Source: Phaseolus vulgaris (taxonomy: Eukaryota; Streptophyta; Magnoliopsida; Fabales; Fabaceae). Taken from it: 64,000 nucleotides of DNA. Of this stretch, positions 8,644 through 17,980 are shown piece by piece (position 1 is the first letter of the stretch; the number at the start of each line of letters is the position of its first letter). The notes beneath the pieces are model-generated. The model worked only from the letters and a program-made list of their open reading frames with translations. It was not told the origin of the DNA and did no database searches. The position numbers and the translations under genes are program-made. The stretch covers positions 26,509,621 to 26,573,620 of the forward strand of contig NC_023749.2 of NCBI RefSeq assembly GCF_000499845.2, in the 5' to 3' direction.

Positions 8644-10923
8644 TCAGGGAGTAGGAGGCTTGAGCTTCCCATCTACCACCGAGTGATGAATGCTGAATTG
8701 CGCAAGGTCCAGTTCTGGAAGGACGCAGCGGACTTGCTCGAGCGCCAGCTCGAATCCATCAATGAGGGAATCGGCGCCCACGTTCATCAAGTCCTCTTTC
8801 TCCGCCTCCAGACTTCGCCTCGAAGCCTCTGCAGCATCCCTCTGCGTGGTAAGGGTAGCAAGGGAGGAGGCAGCCTCAGAGAGCTTGCCCACTGCCTCCT
8901 CAAGCTTCTTTTCGGCGGCAGCAGTTGCCTCCTTGGCGGCCTTGAGCATCTCTACCCGCTGAGAATCCTGTTGGCGTAGGGAGGAGTTCTCAGCCTCTAA
9001 CTCCTCCACCATCTGACTCCGTTCGAGCAAAGAGGAATTCTCAGCCTGTAACTCTGCCACCTTCCAGTCCAGAGGACCAACAGTCTGCCCCATCAAGATC
9101 TCCATCTTGATGGTCTCCTGGACCTGCAGCAAGTACTCCCTTCTGGCCTTCTCCACCATGCCTCGCATCAGCTCGACGGACCCCTGAGCGGCTTCAAGGT
9201 CACTGCGCAGCGACTCGTTGTCGTGCTCGAGTTCCCTCACCCTTTTCTCCAGGACCTTCTGCTTGCGATGCTGGTTGGAGAACTCCAGCGAGAGCACCAC
9301 CTGCTTGGCAAGGTGTGCGTCAATCTCCTCCCCGCTCCAGTCGACGAGCTCCCCATTGCTGATGTGCTGTCGCACCATGGAGATAACTCTGCTGAAGTTT
9401 TCATGGTTGGCTCCAGTGTTGCTTGGGCGCGAGCCAGACCCACCATGTTCAGCATTGGCGGTGGAGATTGTCATTGGAGGCGGGGCACACTCTTTTTGAG
9501 CAGAAACACCCCCAGCAGGGTGAGCGGATGGACCAGGTGATTGGCCTGCTGGGGGGGAAGTTGGTGGTTGAGAGGTTGGGGGCGATTTTTGGCCAGGAGA
9601 AGGAGGACATGCGGGCTCTGGGGCCGGTCGTGTAGAGGGAGAGGGAGGTGGTGAACCTTCTTCTACCTCTACCACCTCTATCCCTCCAGGCTGGAGAGAC
9701 GAGACCCCCTCAGCCACTGCTTTCTTCCTCTGGCGGTGAATGAGGGGGGAGCCTGAGCTTTCCTCTTCCACTGAGACAGCAGCAGCAGCAGGAGCCAGCG
9801 AAGAAGCCTTCACCAGTCTCTTCCTTTTCTTCCCTTGCTCGGGGCCTTCGGCTGGCGCGATCGAGAGCGGAGGGGCTTCGATTGGCTCGGTGGTGGAAGA
9901 GGAAGAGCCAGTCCCTTTGGCCGCTCGGCGTTTAGCGAGCTCCAACACCGCCAACCTCCTATCTTTCCCTGACATTGAATCTGCATAGGCAAGAAAGAGG
10001 AAAATTAGACAGCTAAGAGACGCAAGCAAGGTGGAAAGTATAAGAGCATGCATGAGGAAGTATAAATGTCCTAAGGGGCGGCAGAGAAAGAACTACCTAT
10101 ATATTTCTTCAGGGAAACCACATCAAACTCATCCTTGATGAGGCGAGCGGAGTCATACTTAGCCCCCAGGAGCAGCCCACACAGCTCGCGCTCATAGGGG
10201 GCCATGGTCTCGAGATCCTTGGGTTTTTTAAATTGAACCTGGGGAACCCAGTAGAGGGGGTAGATGAGGGCTTTGTGGGGTGGCGGATATCATATAAAAT
10301 CTGCCCTTCCAGTCTTTGAAGGACTGCTGGTACAGGCCCAGAAGCACCCGTCCAGCAACCCCGTTCAGGCTGACCCAAAACCTATCCCCTGGTTTCTTCG
10401 CCTCAAAGAAGTAGAGGAACACCTCCACCGAGGCGTTGTGCCCAAAGTAGTTGCACAGAATCTGAAACGCCCGGATGAAGGCCCAGGCATTGGGGTGGAG
10501 TTGGCAGGGCGCGACGTTCAACTCCATCATCAGCTCTTTCTCGAAGAAGGTGAAGGGGAGTCGCAACCTCAACCTTTTGAAGATCGCGGAGTAAACAAAA
10601 ACGAAGGGCACCCCATTGGTGGCCCTGTCGTCAGCGCAAATGGGCATCCCTCGGGGAGGGATGCGGACTCGGATGTGGAAGTCGTTTTCCCTGTCTATGG
10701 AACACGAGGGTTCATCCGGGTCGTGGCTCAGAAGCGAGTTAAGATGGTCCTCAGGTAGCAAGATGGACGTTTCAGATAGCAACGCCAGAGGGGCCCAGTC
10801 ATAGACTTTGGCGTTGTCATGGAATGAGGTGACAACGGGCGGTGGCGAAGCTGGTGCACTCGCGGAGGGCTGTGCACCAGAAGAAGAGGCAAGGACGCGA
10901 GCGGTCTGCTTCAAGCGAGCCAT
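8644..10923 (-). CDS. Tat-A antisense gene: H3-tail-like N-terminus, PF04195-like exon 1, coiled-coil exon 2
   Basis: This is a minus-strand gene between pol and the 3' LTR. Proposed exon 1 is 10923-10097, the intron 10096-9981, exon 2 9980-8644; about 720 codons. I choose the ATG at 10923 because it begins MARLKQTAR, close to histone H3 (MARTKQTAR), and because a 3'-splice-like ttgcag ends ten bases before it. Exon 1 holds a domain I recognise as like PF04195 (putative gypsy-type transposon family), with motifs such as LHPNAWAFIRAFQILC and ERELCGLLLGAKYD. Two small compensating indels near 10275-10300 break exon 1. Exon 2 opens DSMSGKDRRL, has a KKRKRLVK basic patch that could be a nuclear signal, a Pro/Ser-rich stretch, and then long heptad-like coiled coil. 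The role is unknown. Antisense extra ORFs are known in Tat elements. Confidence 0.75.
9981..10096 (-). other. Predicted 116-bp intron in the Tat-A antisense gene
   Basis: On the minus strand the exon end atatag is followed by GTAGTT. The 3' end reads ctaat, then a pyrimidine-rich stretch (tttcctctttcttgcc), then tatgcag. Splicing joins the reading frame ...SLKKYI to DSMSGKDRR in phase 1. The Tat-C antisense gene has an intron at the same domain position and phase (31736-31921). RNA evidence is absent. Confidence 0.7.
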
Positions 10924-11375
10924 CGTGAGATAGCTGCAATGGAGGAAAAACGAAGGGTCAGAAATAGAAAGGGAGAGAGTGATGGATGGTTCGGTGAAAA
11001 ACAGAGAGGGGGAATGAGGAAGAAATGCCCAGGTAAAGGAGAAAGAAGGGGAGGCAGAAGCCAAAGCGGAAACATGGGAAAAACCCTAGCGCGGGTTGAG
11101 AAGAAGAAAAACAGGGAAGGTGAATGCATGATAACTAGAATGGTAAATGCAATCGGTAAAGATGACCAAAAAGGGGCCAGGGAAAAGAAAAACCATACCT
11201 TTGAATGATCGTAGGAGTATAGGATCACAGAGAATTCGAAGAAAGATGGGTGCGCAGAAGAAAGGTTCGCAGAGAGTTTGGGAGTCAAATGAAGAAGATG
11301 AAGGAACAGTGGAAGGGCGCGCCATTTTGAATAAGAGAAGCGCTAGCGACGCACAACGCTGGCCGTTGATGGTGC

Positions 11376-11462
11376 CACGTGTCGCGAGATTAAGGAAGGA
11401 AGCCCAAACGTTAAAGAAGCAGCACGTGAGGTGGCACGTGAGGCGGCCCCACTTGCCACGTG
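11376..11462. promoter_or_regulatory. Cluster of four G-box (CACGTG) sites upstream of the antisense gene
   Basis: CACGTG occurs at 11376, 11423, 11435 and 11457, four times in 87 bp, in the interval between the 5' end of the antisense gene and the 3' LTR. G-boxes are palindromic binding sites for plant bZIP and bHLH factors (ABA, light and stress). Two further sites follow at 11576 and 11599 in the LTR, so an antisense promoter here is plausible. Confidence 0.6.
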
Positions 11463-11515
11463 GACTGAGGGCACGACCACTTAGTCTCTTCGCTGAGAAC
11501 AAGTTCTCGACTCGA

Positions 11516-11529
11516 GACTGGGGGGCTTG
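11516..11529 (+). promoter_or_regulatory. Tat-A copy 1 polypurine tract
   Basis: gactggggggcttg lies directly before the TGATCC of the 3' LTR. A G-rich purine run at this place is the expected primer for plus-strand DNA synthesis. Confidence 0.7.
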
Positions 11530-12758
11530 TGATCCGATCGGTCATCGGTAGTCGATGACATCAGCATCAGAGAACCACGTGGACCACTCACAGGGTGACA
11601 CGTGGACCAGGTGGCAGAGAGGTAGGGGGACGATCGCCAAGAGAGGTGATCGGTGGTCAGTAACCAAGTTACCACCGACAGATCAGGCGGCAGAGAGGTC
11701 GGGGGATAGATCACCCAGAATGGTGATCGGTGGTCAGTAGCCAAGTGACCACCAGCAGACCAGTTCCCAGACTCGCGCCTGGAGGCAGAGCGCGAGTAGC
11801 GAATAAACACTGATCAGTCATCGGGTGTATTGTCATCGGGGTCTCGTGTTACACGCAGTTAAACTGGGACTAAGGTTCCCAGCGAGAGCGTTACGCATGG
11901 ACCTCGCATGAGCACACCTCAAGGAATCATGCACGAGAGTGGCCTGAGGGAACCAGTAAGCCAGTCGGTGATTGGTGATTCCCTCAACCCATTACGTGCG
12001 TGTCATCCTGAAGGGTAAGTCGCCTACGCAGAGAGTAACGTTTGGTGAGTGCGCCTAGACCAGCCACACCCGACGTTCTCCTAAGAGTATGCAATTTGCC
12101 CAGATAAGAGAAGCATCCCAAGTTACTCCGCAAGGGTGTAGCTTAGGCAGACAAAGAGAGGCGCTAGAGCCCTTCCAGTAAGTGACACGTGTGTGGTTAG
12201 ATGTGAGTTGCAGGCCTCCACGTGTCACCATCTGAGAGGGGTGCGGTCCAGACAAAAGAGCACTCCGTACCGCTAAAGGTACAGACAGGCGCAGCCAAGC
12301 GCAGACATGCGCAGACTCTCACGCTCCCCATTGCTGATTCTGAAGGTACGCTTTCTCTGAAAAGCACGACAGGGTTCTGACACATGCCAGAAAAGCATAA
12401 CAGAATTCTGTTATGCCCAGAAGCAGGGAAAGAGGGATAAAAGACAGAATCAGAGGGAGAGTGGGGGAAAGAAAGAAAGGAAAAAAAAAAGGAGAGAGGA
12501 AAAAAAACAGAGTGCAAGTTTTTCTGATACACACGTTTTTTACTAAGTTTCCAGTTTTCTGGTGGTTCTGTTGAACTAACTTGATCGTCGGAGTGCAAAC
12601 GGCCGCTAGAGGCGCCGTCTGTGTATTTTGCAGGTCACATTTCGAAGACATCTGAGAGAGAGAGTTCAGAAGGTGATTCTTCAGGAGACACAGTCGCGAA
12701 GACAGGGCAGAAAGTGTTACGAAGCGATTCACCCACGTTCAAGTTGCCGGCAGGATCA
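11530..12758 (+). repeat. Tat-A copy 1, 3' LTR
   Basis: TGATCC...GGATCA, near-identical to 805-2001 and 55264-56474. It retains the ~31 bp (12019-12050 area) that the 5' LTR has lost. CACGTG sites lie at 11576 and 11599 and twice more downstream. It is followed by atgaccaactcaattt, which belongs to a different repeat from the left flank of the element. Confidence 0.93.
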
Positions 12759-13614
12759 ATGACCAACTCAATTTGTTCCTAAGAATGTCAAAGAATCTTG
12801 TATTCTTGCTATTGCATTCACATCATGTGGTATCTAGAGCTATGGTTATGTGCAAATTTTTTTTGAGTTGCTGGACACTTTGGTTCTGTTTTGTGATTAG
12901 TAATTTTGTTTTTAGGCTTATTTGAGTTTTATTGCTGTTTTCTTTATGATGCCTATCATATGTTTGAGTATTTTCCCTTTTGAATCCTTACAAGTTTTGT
13001 CTTAGTCTTATTTTTCCATAATTGTCATTACTTCTTGTAGTACTTTTATTGCTTTGATTGTTTCTTGCTTTGGTTTACTCTCTGTTTTTGAAGTTTATTG
13101 CTTGATCCTTTGTGCATTTTCCTTTTTAGATTTGAGTTCATGCTTGTATTTTCATTCTATACAAGTTCCTTTACACAATTTCCCTTATGTCTTTTCTAGT
13201 TCATCATACTGTTTTTCATTCCTAAATAGGATACTATGTTTTCTTACAAACGTGCTACTGTTTTCAATTTACTGCAATTAATTTGCTCACTGGAAATTTG
13301 TGAAAATTTGGATTTACATTCTTCAAAGTGTTACAAAACCATACCAAAAAGAAGTACTCAAAAATTCCTAGTACACAAAAAACCGATAAATAAAATACGA
13401 AAAGTGTACAATTCTGCCGAAAAAAATACGGTAATTGGGCAGCGATTTTGAAAAATTTATTTCTCTCAATTGGCTTACTGTTTTTAACTCATTCCAGTGC
13501 CATTATTGAGTTGAGACATTGAAGCTTTTATGTTCGGTACATTTCAATTCTAAGCCATTTTGTTCGGTGCATTTGCTTTTCTTTCCAATTTAATCGGTTC
13601 AATTTGACAATAAT
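12759..13614 (+). other. Truncated gypsy 5' end: LTR tail, tRNA-Met primer site, AT-rich leader
   Basis: 12759-12825 resembles the last ~65 bp of the D LTR (22090-22156), ending attgcattcacatca. Two bases later tggtatctagagc (12828-12840) is one insertion away from the initiator tRNA-Met primer site TGGTATCAGAGC. The rest is T-rich, stop-laden leader without coding potential, like the leaders of the B elements. The LTR is cut on its left by Tat-A copy 1. Confidence 0.65.
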
Positions 13615-13776
13615 TGGAACTTCCATATGAGTTTGTGTTTTGGCACTAGTTTTGGTGAGTTCTTGTTCATAGAACCTTTATCCAATTCTATGATAAAGTG
13701 CCTATTTCATAACCAACTCAAGATGATTCCTAAGAATGTCAAGAATCATTCTCATTGTGCTAGTGGAATCATATCA

Positions 13777-14081
13777 CATCCCATACCTAGGCTTGATGAT
13801 TTGTTGGATGAATTGCATGGTTGAAAAATCTTTACAAAGATTGATATTAAAAGCGGCTACAATCAAATCCGTATCAAACCGGCTGATGAATGGAAGACGG
13901 CTTTTAAGACCAACTTTGGTTTGTATGAGTGGTTAGTTATGCCCTTTGGTTTAACAAATGCACCAAGTACCTTCATGCGCCTCATGCATCATGTTCTAAG
14001 ACCTTTCATTGGTAAGTTTGTTGTTGTTTACTTTGATGATATTCTCATTTATAGCTTATCTTTGAATGACCATAGGATGCA
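13777..14081 (+). pseudogene. Element D reverse transcriptase, N-terminal fragment
   Basis: The frame gives PRLDDLLDELHG, then after a stop in place of the next residue [20 protein letters not shown], the conserved [18 protein letters not shown], and the catalytic YFDDILIYS near 14031-14057. It is cut at ATGCA (14077-14081) by B1 and resumes at 18518. Upstream RT, protease and gag are absent. The stop and the loss of the 5' half make it non-functional. Confidence 0.85.
14077..14081 (+). repeat. Target-site duplication ATGCA, left copy (B1)
   Basis: ATGCA here is repeated at 18518-18522. Joining the two flanks restores the continuous RT sequence of element D, so 14082-18517 entered as a unit. 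Confidence 0.85.
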
Positions 14082-14170
14082 TGATGGAAACCATCCGGCC
14101 ACATACATCCACATAATGATGAAGAAGAAGCATTGGATTTGAGGACAAATCCTTTTCAAGAGGGAGGGGA

Positions 14171-14822
14171 TGATGGAAGAGGCCCAAGCCCATGATAGTA
14201 AAAGCCCAAGCCCAAGCCCAAATACAAGTTCAAGCTTCAACTCAAGCCCAACAAATAGAAGATATGGGCAAACAAAGCATCATTGGATGTCTTTCTTTTG
14301 TAATTACTTTTGAGTATTTTTAGTATAACATAAAGGGAGGTGTAGATATAAATATAAGAGGTGCAAATGTATAAAGCTAAGTCACACCTTCCATGTGACA
14401 CAATATAAGGTGTAGGTATAGATTTAGGAGGTGCCAAAAATAGAAACCAAGTCACACTTACCTTGTGACTAGGAATTGGCTCCAAATTCAAATGCTTCTC
14501 ATTTGAATTTCCCTCCACTTTCTTTTTAATTTCCAGCCCCCTAAACACTATAAATAAGAGGGCTTGGCTCATGTATTTGCAAGATTAATGAGAGTAAAGT
14601 TATGCTGCCAACATTGTGCCATGCTTTGCTTCTACCTAGTTTCTAGGCTCTAATCTTCATCTTCCTCACCTACCATAGGGCTGGCCGAACCTCCCTACTA
14701 CCATACACATCATGCACCTTCAAGATCACCATAGCTCCTAGGAGGATGTTGCACATTTACATCCATGGCTTCCGCACCATTTTTCACATGATTCCAACAA
14801 GAGCTTCATGAATTTGCCATCA
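14171..14822 (+). repeat. B1 left LTR
   Basis: 652 bp, TGATGG...CCATCA, preceded by the purine tract aagagggagggga and followed by a primer site. A TATAAATA box lies at 14549. The last ~250 bp match the right LTR (17899-18517), but the first ~400 bp do not; they resemble the D LTR instead (aagtcacaccttcc, ggaggtgtagat). Confidence 0.85.
14549..14556 (+). promoter_or_regulatory. TATA box in B1 left LTR
   Basis: TATAAATA in a position equivalent to the TATAAATA at 21599 in the D LTR and TATAAAAA at 18247 in the right LTR. It is the likely Pol II start region for element RNA. Confidence 0.6.
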
Positions 14823-14823
14823 T

Positions 14824-14835
14824 TGGTATCAGAGC
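14824..14835 (+). promoter_or_regulatory. B1 primer-binding site, initiator tRNA-Met type
   Basis: tggtatcagagc follows the LTR end CCATCA after one base. This matches the 3' end complement of plant initiator tRNA-Met. Confidence 0.88.
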
Positions 14836-16651
14836 ATAAGTTCTTCAAAGATGAGTTGTTCTTGGTCTTTTCATTTTTAGTTCTTCTTTATTTCATGTTG
14901 TTCATCTTGTTTCCATAATTGTCTTGCTGTTTTTTAAATTTTAATTTGTTTTGGTGTGCTATTTGGAAGATCCAACCGGTGCACTTTGTTCAATTGATCT
15001 TGAACAATCCTTGTGGAATTTGTGATAGGATTCCATACACCTTTGAGTTGCTATTTTTCTTTTAGGTTTTTGAGTGTTTATTGCACTTTTATTTTGGTTC
15101 ATATTATGCTCTTTGAGTCTTTAATTTCTGAATACATATATGTTTTGTCAAGTAATGTTCATCCACAATGTCATCAACTCATAGTAGTCCTTTGTTTGGC
15201 TTGATTGTTTCTTGATTTTGGGTAATTTTGCTTGATTTGAAACTGTTGTGATATTGATCTTTTGGTGCCTTTTATTTTTAGTTTGAGTTCATATTTGTGT
15301 TTAGATCTACACAAATTCCTTTATATTAATTCCATTGTGTTTATCTTTTGGTCTCTTGCTGTTTTTTTTCCAATTTTTACAGAATCCCCTGTTTTACATT
15401 CTCCGTGCTGGCTGTTTTGTTTCAGAAAATTATTTTCCCTCATAGGAAATTTTTGATTCTCTGGAATATGCAAGATTAGGCTGTTACAGAAAATACAAAA
15501 AAAGAATCAGCCCAAAAGAGTCAATATAAAAAAAATGATAAATATTTTAAAATCAGTGTGCAAATCTGGGCGCTACAGTTGGCGTAACTGAACACTGAAA
15601 TTGAAAAAATTATTAAAAACAAATGGCTCATGCGTTTGGAATGATTCCAAATCCAGATTTTACTTAAGATCTTTAATATCTTGCATATCAATTTTCAGAG
15701 ACAAATTCCAAAAGGGCAGCTCAGCATAAATTGGGGAAAAATACGTTCTCTGGCACACAACAATTTTCCAGTGGTGCTGTTTTTTATTTTGTAATCTAAT
15801 TCTAGTGCTATTCTTAGGATTGTTTTGTGTTCCTACCTTTCTTTGAGTACCTTTATTTGCTTGTCTAATATTTCTTGGAACTCTTTCTAGTTGTCACAAT
15901 CTAACTCCATTTGTGTGGTACTGTTTTTTTTCAATTAATTTGTTTCTTGCTTTTATTCTTTGACCTCTAAATTTGGTGCTGGATTCATTCTCAATTGGTG
16001 CTTATTTGAGTGGAAATTTGACTTGAGTGAGGTCTAGTTTGCTTGATAGGTGCTGGATTGGAGAATTAAGTCCCTAATTCTAAGAGGAACAAAGGCAAGG
16101 GCAGAAACAATTACTTACCAAAAAACACCACAAACACTTGGAGGGCCCAACAAAGAAAAGACAACCAAGGAAGTGCCAATAGCAAAAAAAAAAAAAAGAT
16201 CAACAAAGGGAGTTTTCTTAATTTTCTTTGCAACTTAACTTTTGTTAATTACTTCTTTAATTACGCAATTAGATGGTGAGTGTGTCTTCAAGGGCTCCAA
16301 GTGTCCAAAAAGCCTCACCTAGGGCCGACTAGTTTAGAACTTTCTAGCTTAGCAATTGTTAATTGCTTTTGTTTAGTCTTGTTTAAAGCTTTGATTATTT
16401 GTTTTGTTTGTTAAATAGTTTGCATTGTTTTCTTGCATTCAAAATTTGATTTATACATCCTCATTGTGTTTCAAGTGATTTACCTAAAGAAAGATTTGTG
16501 TGAAGGTCTTGAGGGATAGTTTTTGGCTAAGGCAAAGACTTGGTATTTAAGTAGTCCATTGTGACTCACCTCTCTTACCTGGAAAACTACCTTCATTAGC
16601 TTCCCTCCTCTTTCTTAAAAGTAAAACATTTCTAAACACAAAGCTTTAGTC
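14836..16651 (+). other. B1 leader region, non-coding
   Basis: T-rich sequence full of stops in all frames. It is clearly related to 34584-36427 (B2) and, in reverse, to 46040-47875 (B3). The shared motifs include gtgcaaatctgggcgctac near 15560 and aagtgccaatagcaaaa near 16172. It probably carries packaging signals. I see no gene in it. Confidence 0.7.
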
Positions 16652-17980
16652 ATGTCTTCTCACTCCTCTAAATCTCTTAAAAGTGAGGTGAAATCCTTGA
16701 AATCTCTTTTGAAACAACTTTCCAAGGATATGCAATCAATTTCATCTAAACAATTGGAGAATGAGGCTAAAACTAATGAATTGACTAAAGCAAAGGATGA
16801 GAAGTCTCACATTTTTAAAAAATTACGTTCTCGTGCATCTATCTCTAAAGATCATGATTCTTTTGGGGAGGGAAGCCTTAGAATAAATGATTATTATCAA
16901 GCACCCCCTAGAAGACATAGAAGAGATAGAAAAGAACAAGAAAACCCAAGAGAGGTTAGGGTAGATCAACCCCGTCTCCATGGAAAAGAAAGTATAGAAG
17001 CTGGCCTAGATTGGGAAATGAGGGTAGAAAAATTGTTTGCTTCCCATAAAGAAAGAAAGGAAAGAAAAATACAAAAGAAAAGAGAGGAAGTCGAAAGGGA
17101 AGCTACAGAAATAGAAAAAGAAAAAGAAAAGCATGAGAAGACCCTTGAGAAACAAAAGGCTTGGGAGAAGAGTGTTCCTTCCCACAAGGTCATTCAACGA
17201 GACAAAAGATTTAAAAATACCTTTGAAAATATGTGTCTTGTTGAACAACCTCAAAGCCTTATCTTTTGTAAAGGAACCCTTGCAAGCATAGAAAAAAGAG
17301 AAGAATCCTTAAAAGAGGCTTCCATAGATTATTTTACATATATACCAAGATATCCCCAAGTGAAGGTCAAGTTATCTATAGGTAACTACCAAACCAATTT
17401 TTTATGTGAGGTAGTACCTAAAGAAACTTGTCATGTCTTATTGAGACAACCCTTGCAAAGCATTAAAATTTTCATGAACAATGGTTGTATCAACGAGACT
17501 ACCTTCACACATAAAAGAAAAACTCTTCATATAGGAGAACTCATGGGACAAAATAGAGTTGATAAAACTGTAGAGCTTTTAAAAGGAAAACTTTTGTCAC
17601 CTATGAGAAAAGAAGTTCAAAGACATTACTTTAGGTACAATTCTTGTTTTCAAACTACACCTAAAGCAAAGTCTCAAGAACTCTATACTCCTTCACCTTT
17701 TGCAAATGATCCTTGGGAAGACACAAATTTCATATTAGAGCTTCCTAGGACAACAAAAGGTTTTGATTCGATTTTCATGGATATGGGTAAACTCTTCTCT
17801 AGAGAAGTGATACATCCTCATGGTTTATCTTCACTCATCCCCCTAGTTGAAGAAAAAGCTTTGGATTTGAGGACAAATCCTTTTCAAGAGGGAGGGGATG
17901 ATGGAAGAGGGCCAAGCACAACTTCACAAGAAAGACAAAAGCCAAGACATGAGCATCCAAAGCCAAACCAAGAGCTCTAG
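16652..17980 (+). CDS. B1 patchwork gag/protease/integrase-remnant ORF (442 aa)
   Basis: A single open frame, beginning MSSHSSKSLKSEVKSLKSLL. It keeps the gag N-terminus (heptad-like, Lys-rich; LGEGSLRINDYY type), then jumps to an E/K-rich linker, a protease-flank piece (SIGNYQTNFLCEVVPKETCH; the DSG active site is missing) and short integrase-flank pieces (SPMRKEVQRHY, PFANDPWED, TTKGFDSIFMDM). The zinc knuckle, RT, RNase H and the DDE residues are absent. The frame runs across the polypurine tract into the LTR. Related frames occur in B3 (44303-46039) and B4 (54093-55263). Compared with the autonomous B2 it is an internal-deletion derivative. It may make a gag-like protein; otherwise it is a fossil. 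Confidence 0.72.
   Translation: MSSHSSKSLKSEVKSLKSLLKQLSKDMQSISSKQLENEAKTNELTKAKDEKSHIFKKLRSRASISKDHDSFGEGSLRINDYYQAPPRRHRRDRKEQENPREVRVDQPRLHGKESIEAGLDWEMRVEKLFASHKERKERKIQKKREEVEREATEIEKEKEKHEKTLEKQKAWEKSVPSHKVIQRDKRFKNTFENMCLVEQPQSLIFCKGTLASIEKREESLKEASIDYFTYIPRYPQVKVKLSIGNYQTNFLCEVVPKETCHVLLRQPLQSIKIFMNNGCINETTFTHKRKTLHIGELMGQNRVDKTVELLKGKLLSPMRKEVQRHYFRYNSCFQTTPKAKSQELYTPSPFANDPWEDTNFILELPRTTKGFDSIFMDMGKLFSREVIHPHGLSSLIPLVEEKALDLRTNPFQEGGDDGRGPSTTSQERQKPRHEHPKPNQEL
17884..17898 (+). promoter_or_regulatory. B1 polypurine tract
   Basis: tcaagagggagggga lies directly before TGATGG of the right LTR. The same tract precedes the LTRs at 14171, and in reverse at 44137 and 54065. Confidence 0.8.

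Larger units (their letters stand above)
805..12758 (+). mobile_element. Tat-A copy 1: Ty3/gypsy Tat-lineage LTR retrotransposon, full length
   Basis: The order is 5' LTR, primer site, gag-protease-RT-RNase H-archaeal RNase H-integrase, a spacer with 57-bp repeats, an antisense gene, a polypurine tract and the 3' LTR. LTR ends are inverted (TGATCC/GGATCA). The two LTRs look nearly identical apart from a ~31-bp block missing from the 5' copy (the 3' LTR has it near 12019-12050) and A-run differences, so the element is young. Pol is broken by one 1-bp deletion near 5919. The five bases outside the ends (gtttg and atgac) do not match, so there is no target-site duplication. A second copy starts at 55264. 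Confidence 0.93.

Noticed and set aside
9218..9988. Plus-strand frames of 70-105 codons across the antisense coiled-coil exon
   Set aside because: They are shadows of the minus-strand coding exon, with Ser/Leu-rich composition expected from complementing Glu/Ala-rich codons.
10924..11064. Upstream start at 11064 for the antisense protein
   Set aside because: The stretch before 10923 is low-complexity Phe/Ser-rich, is preceded by a likely splice acceptor next to the ATG at 10923, and breaks the H3-like start; a leader intron is a better explanation.
14824..14835. tRNA gene at the TGGTATCAGAGC sites
   Set aside because: These are short primer-binding sites complementary to a tRNA end; no cloverleaf is present around them.
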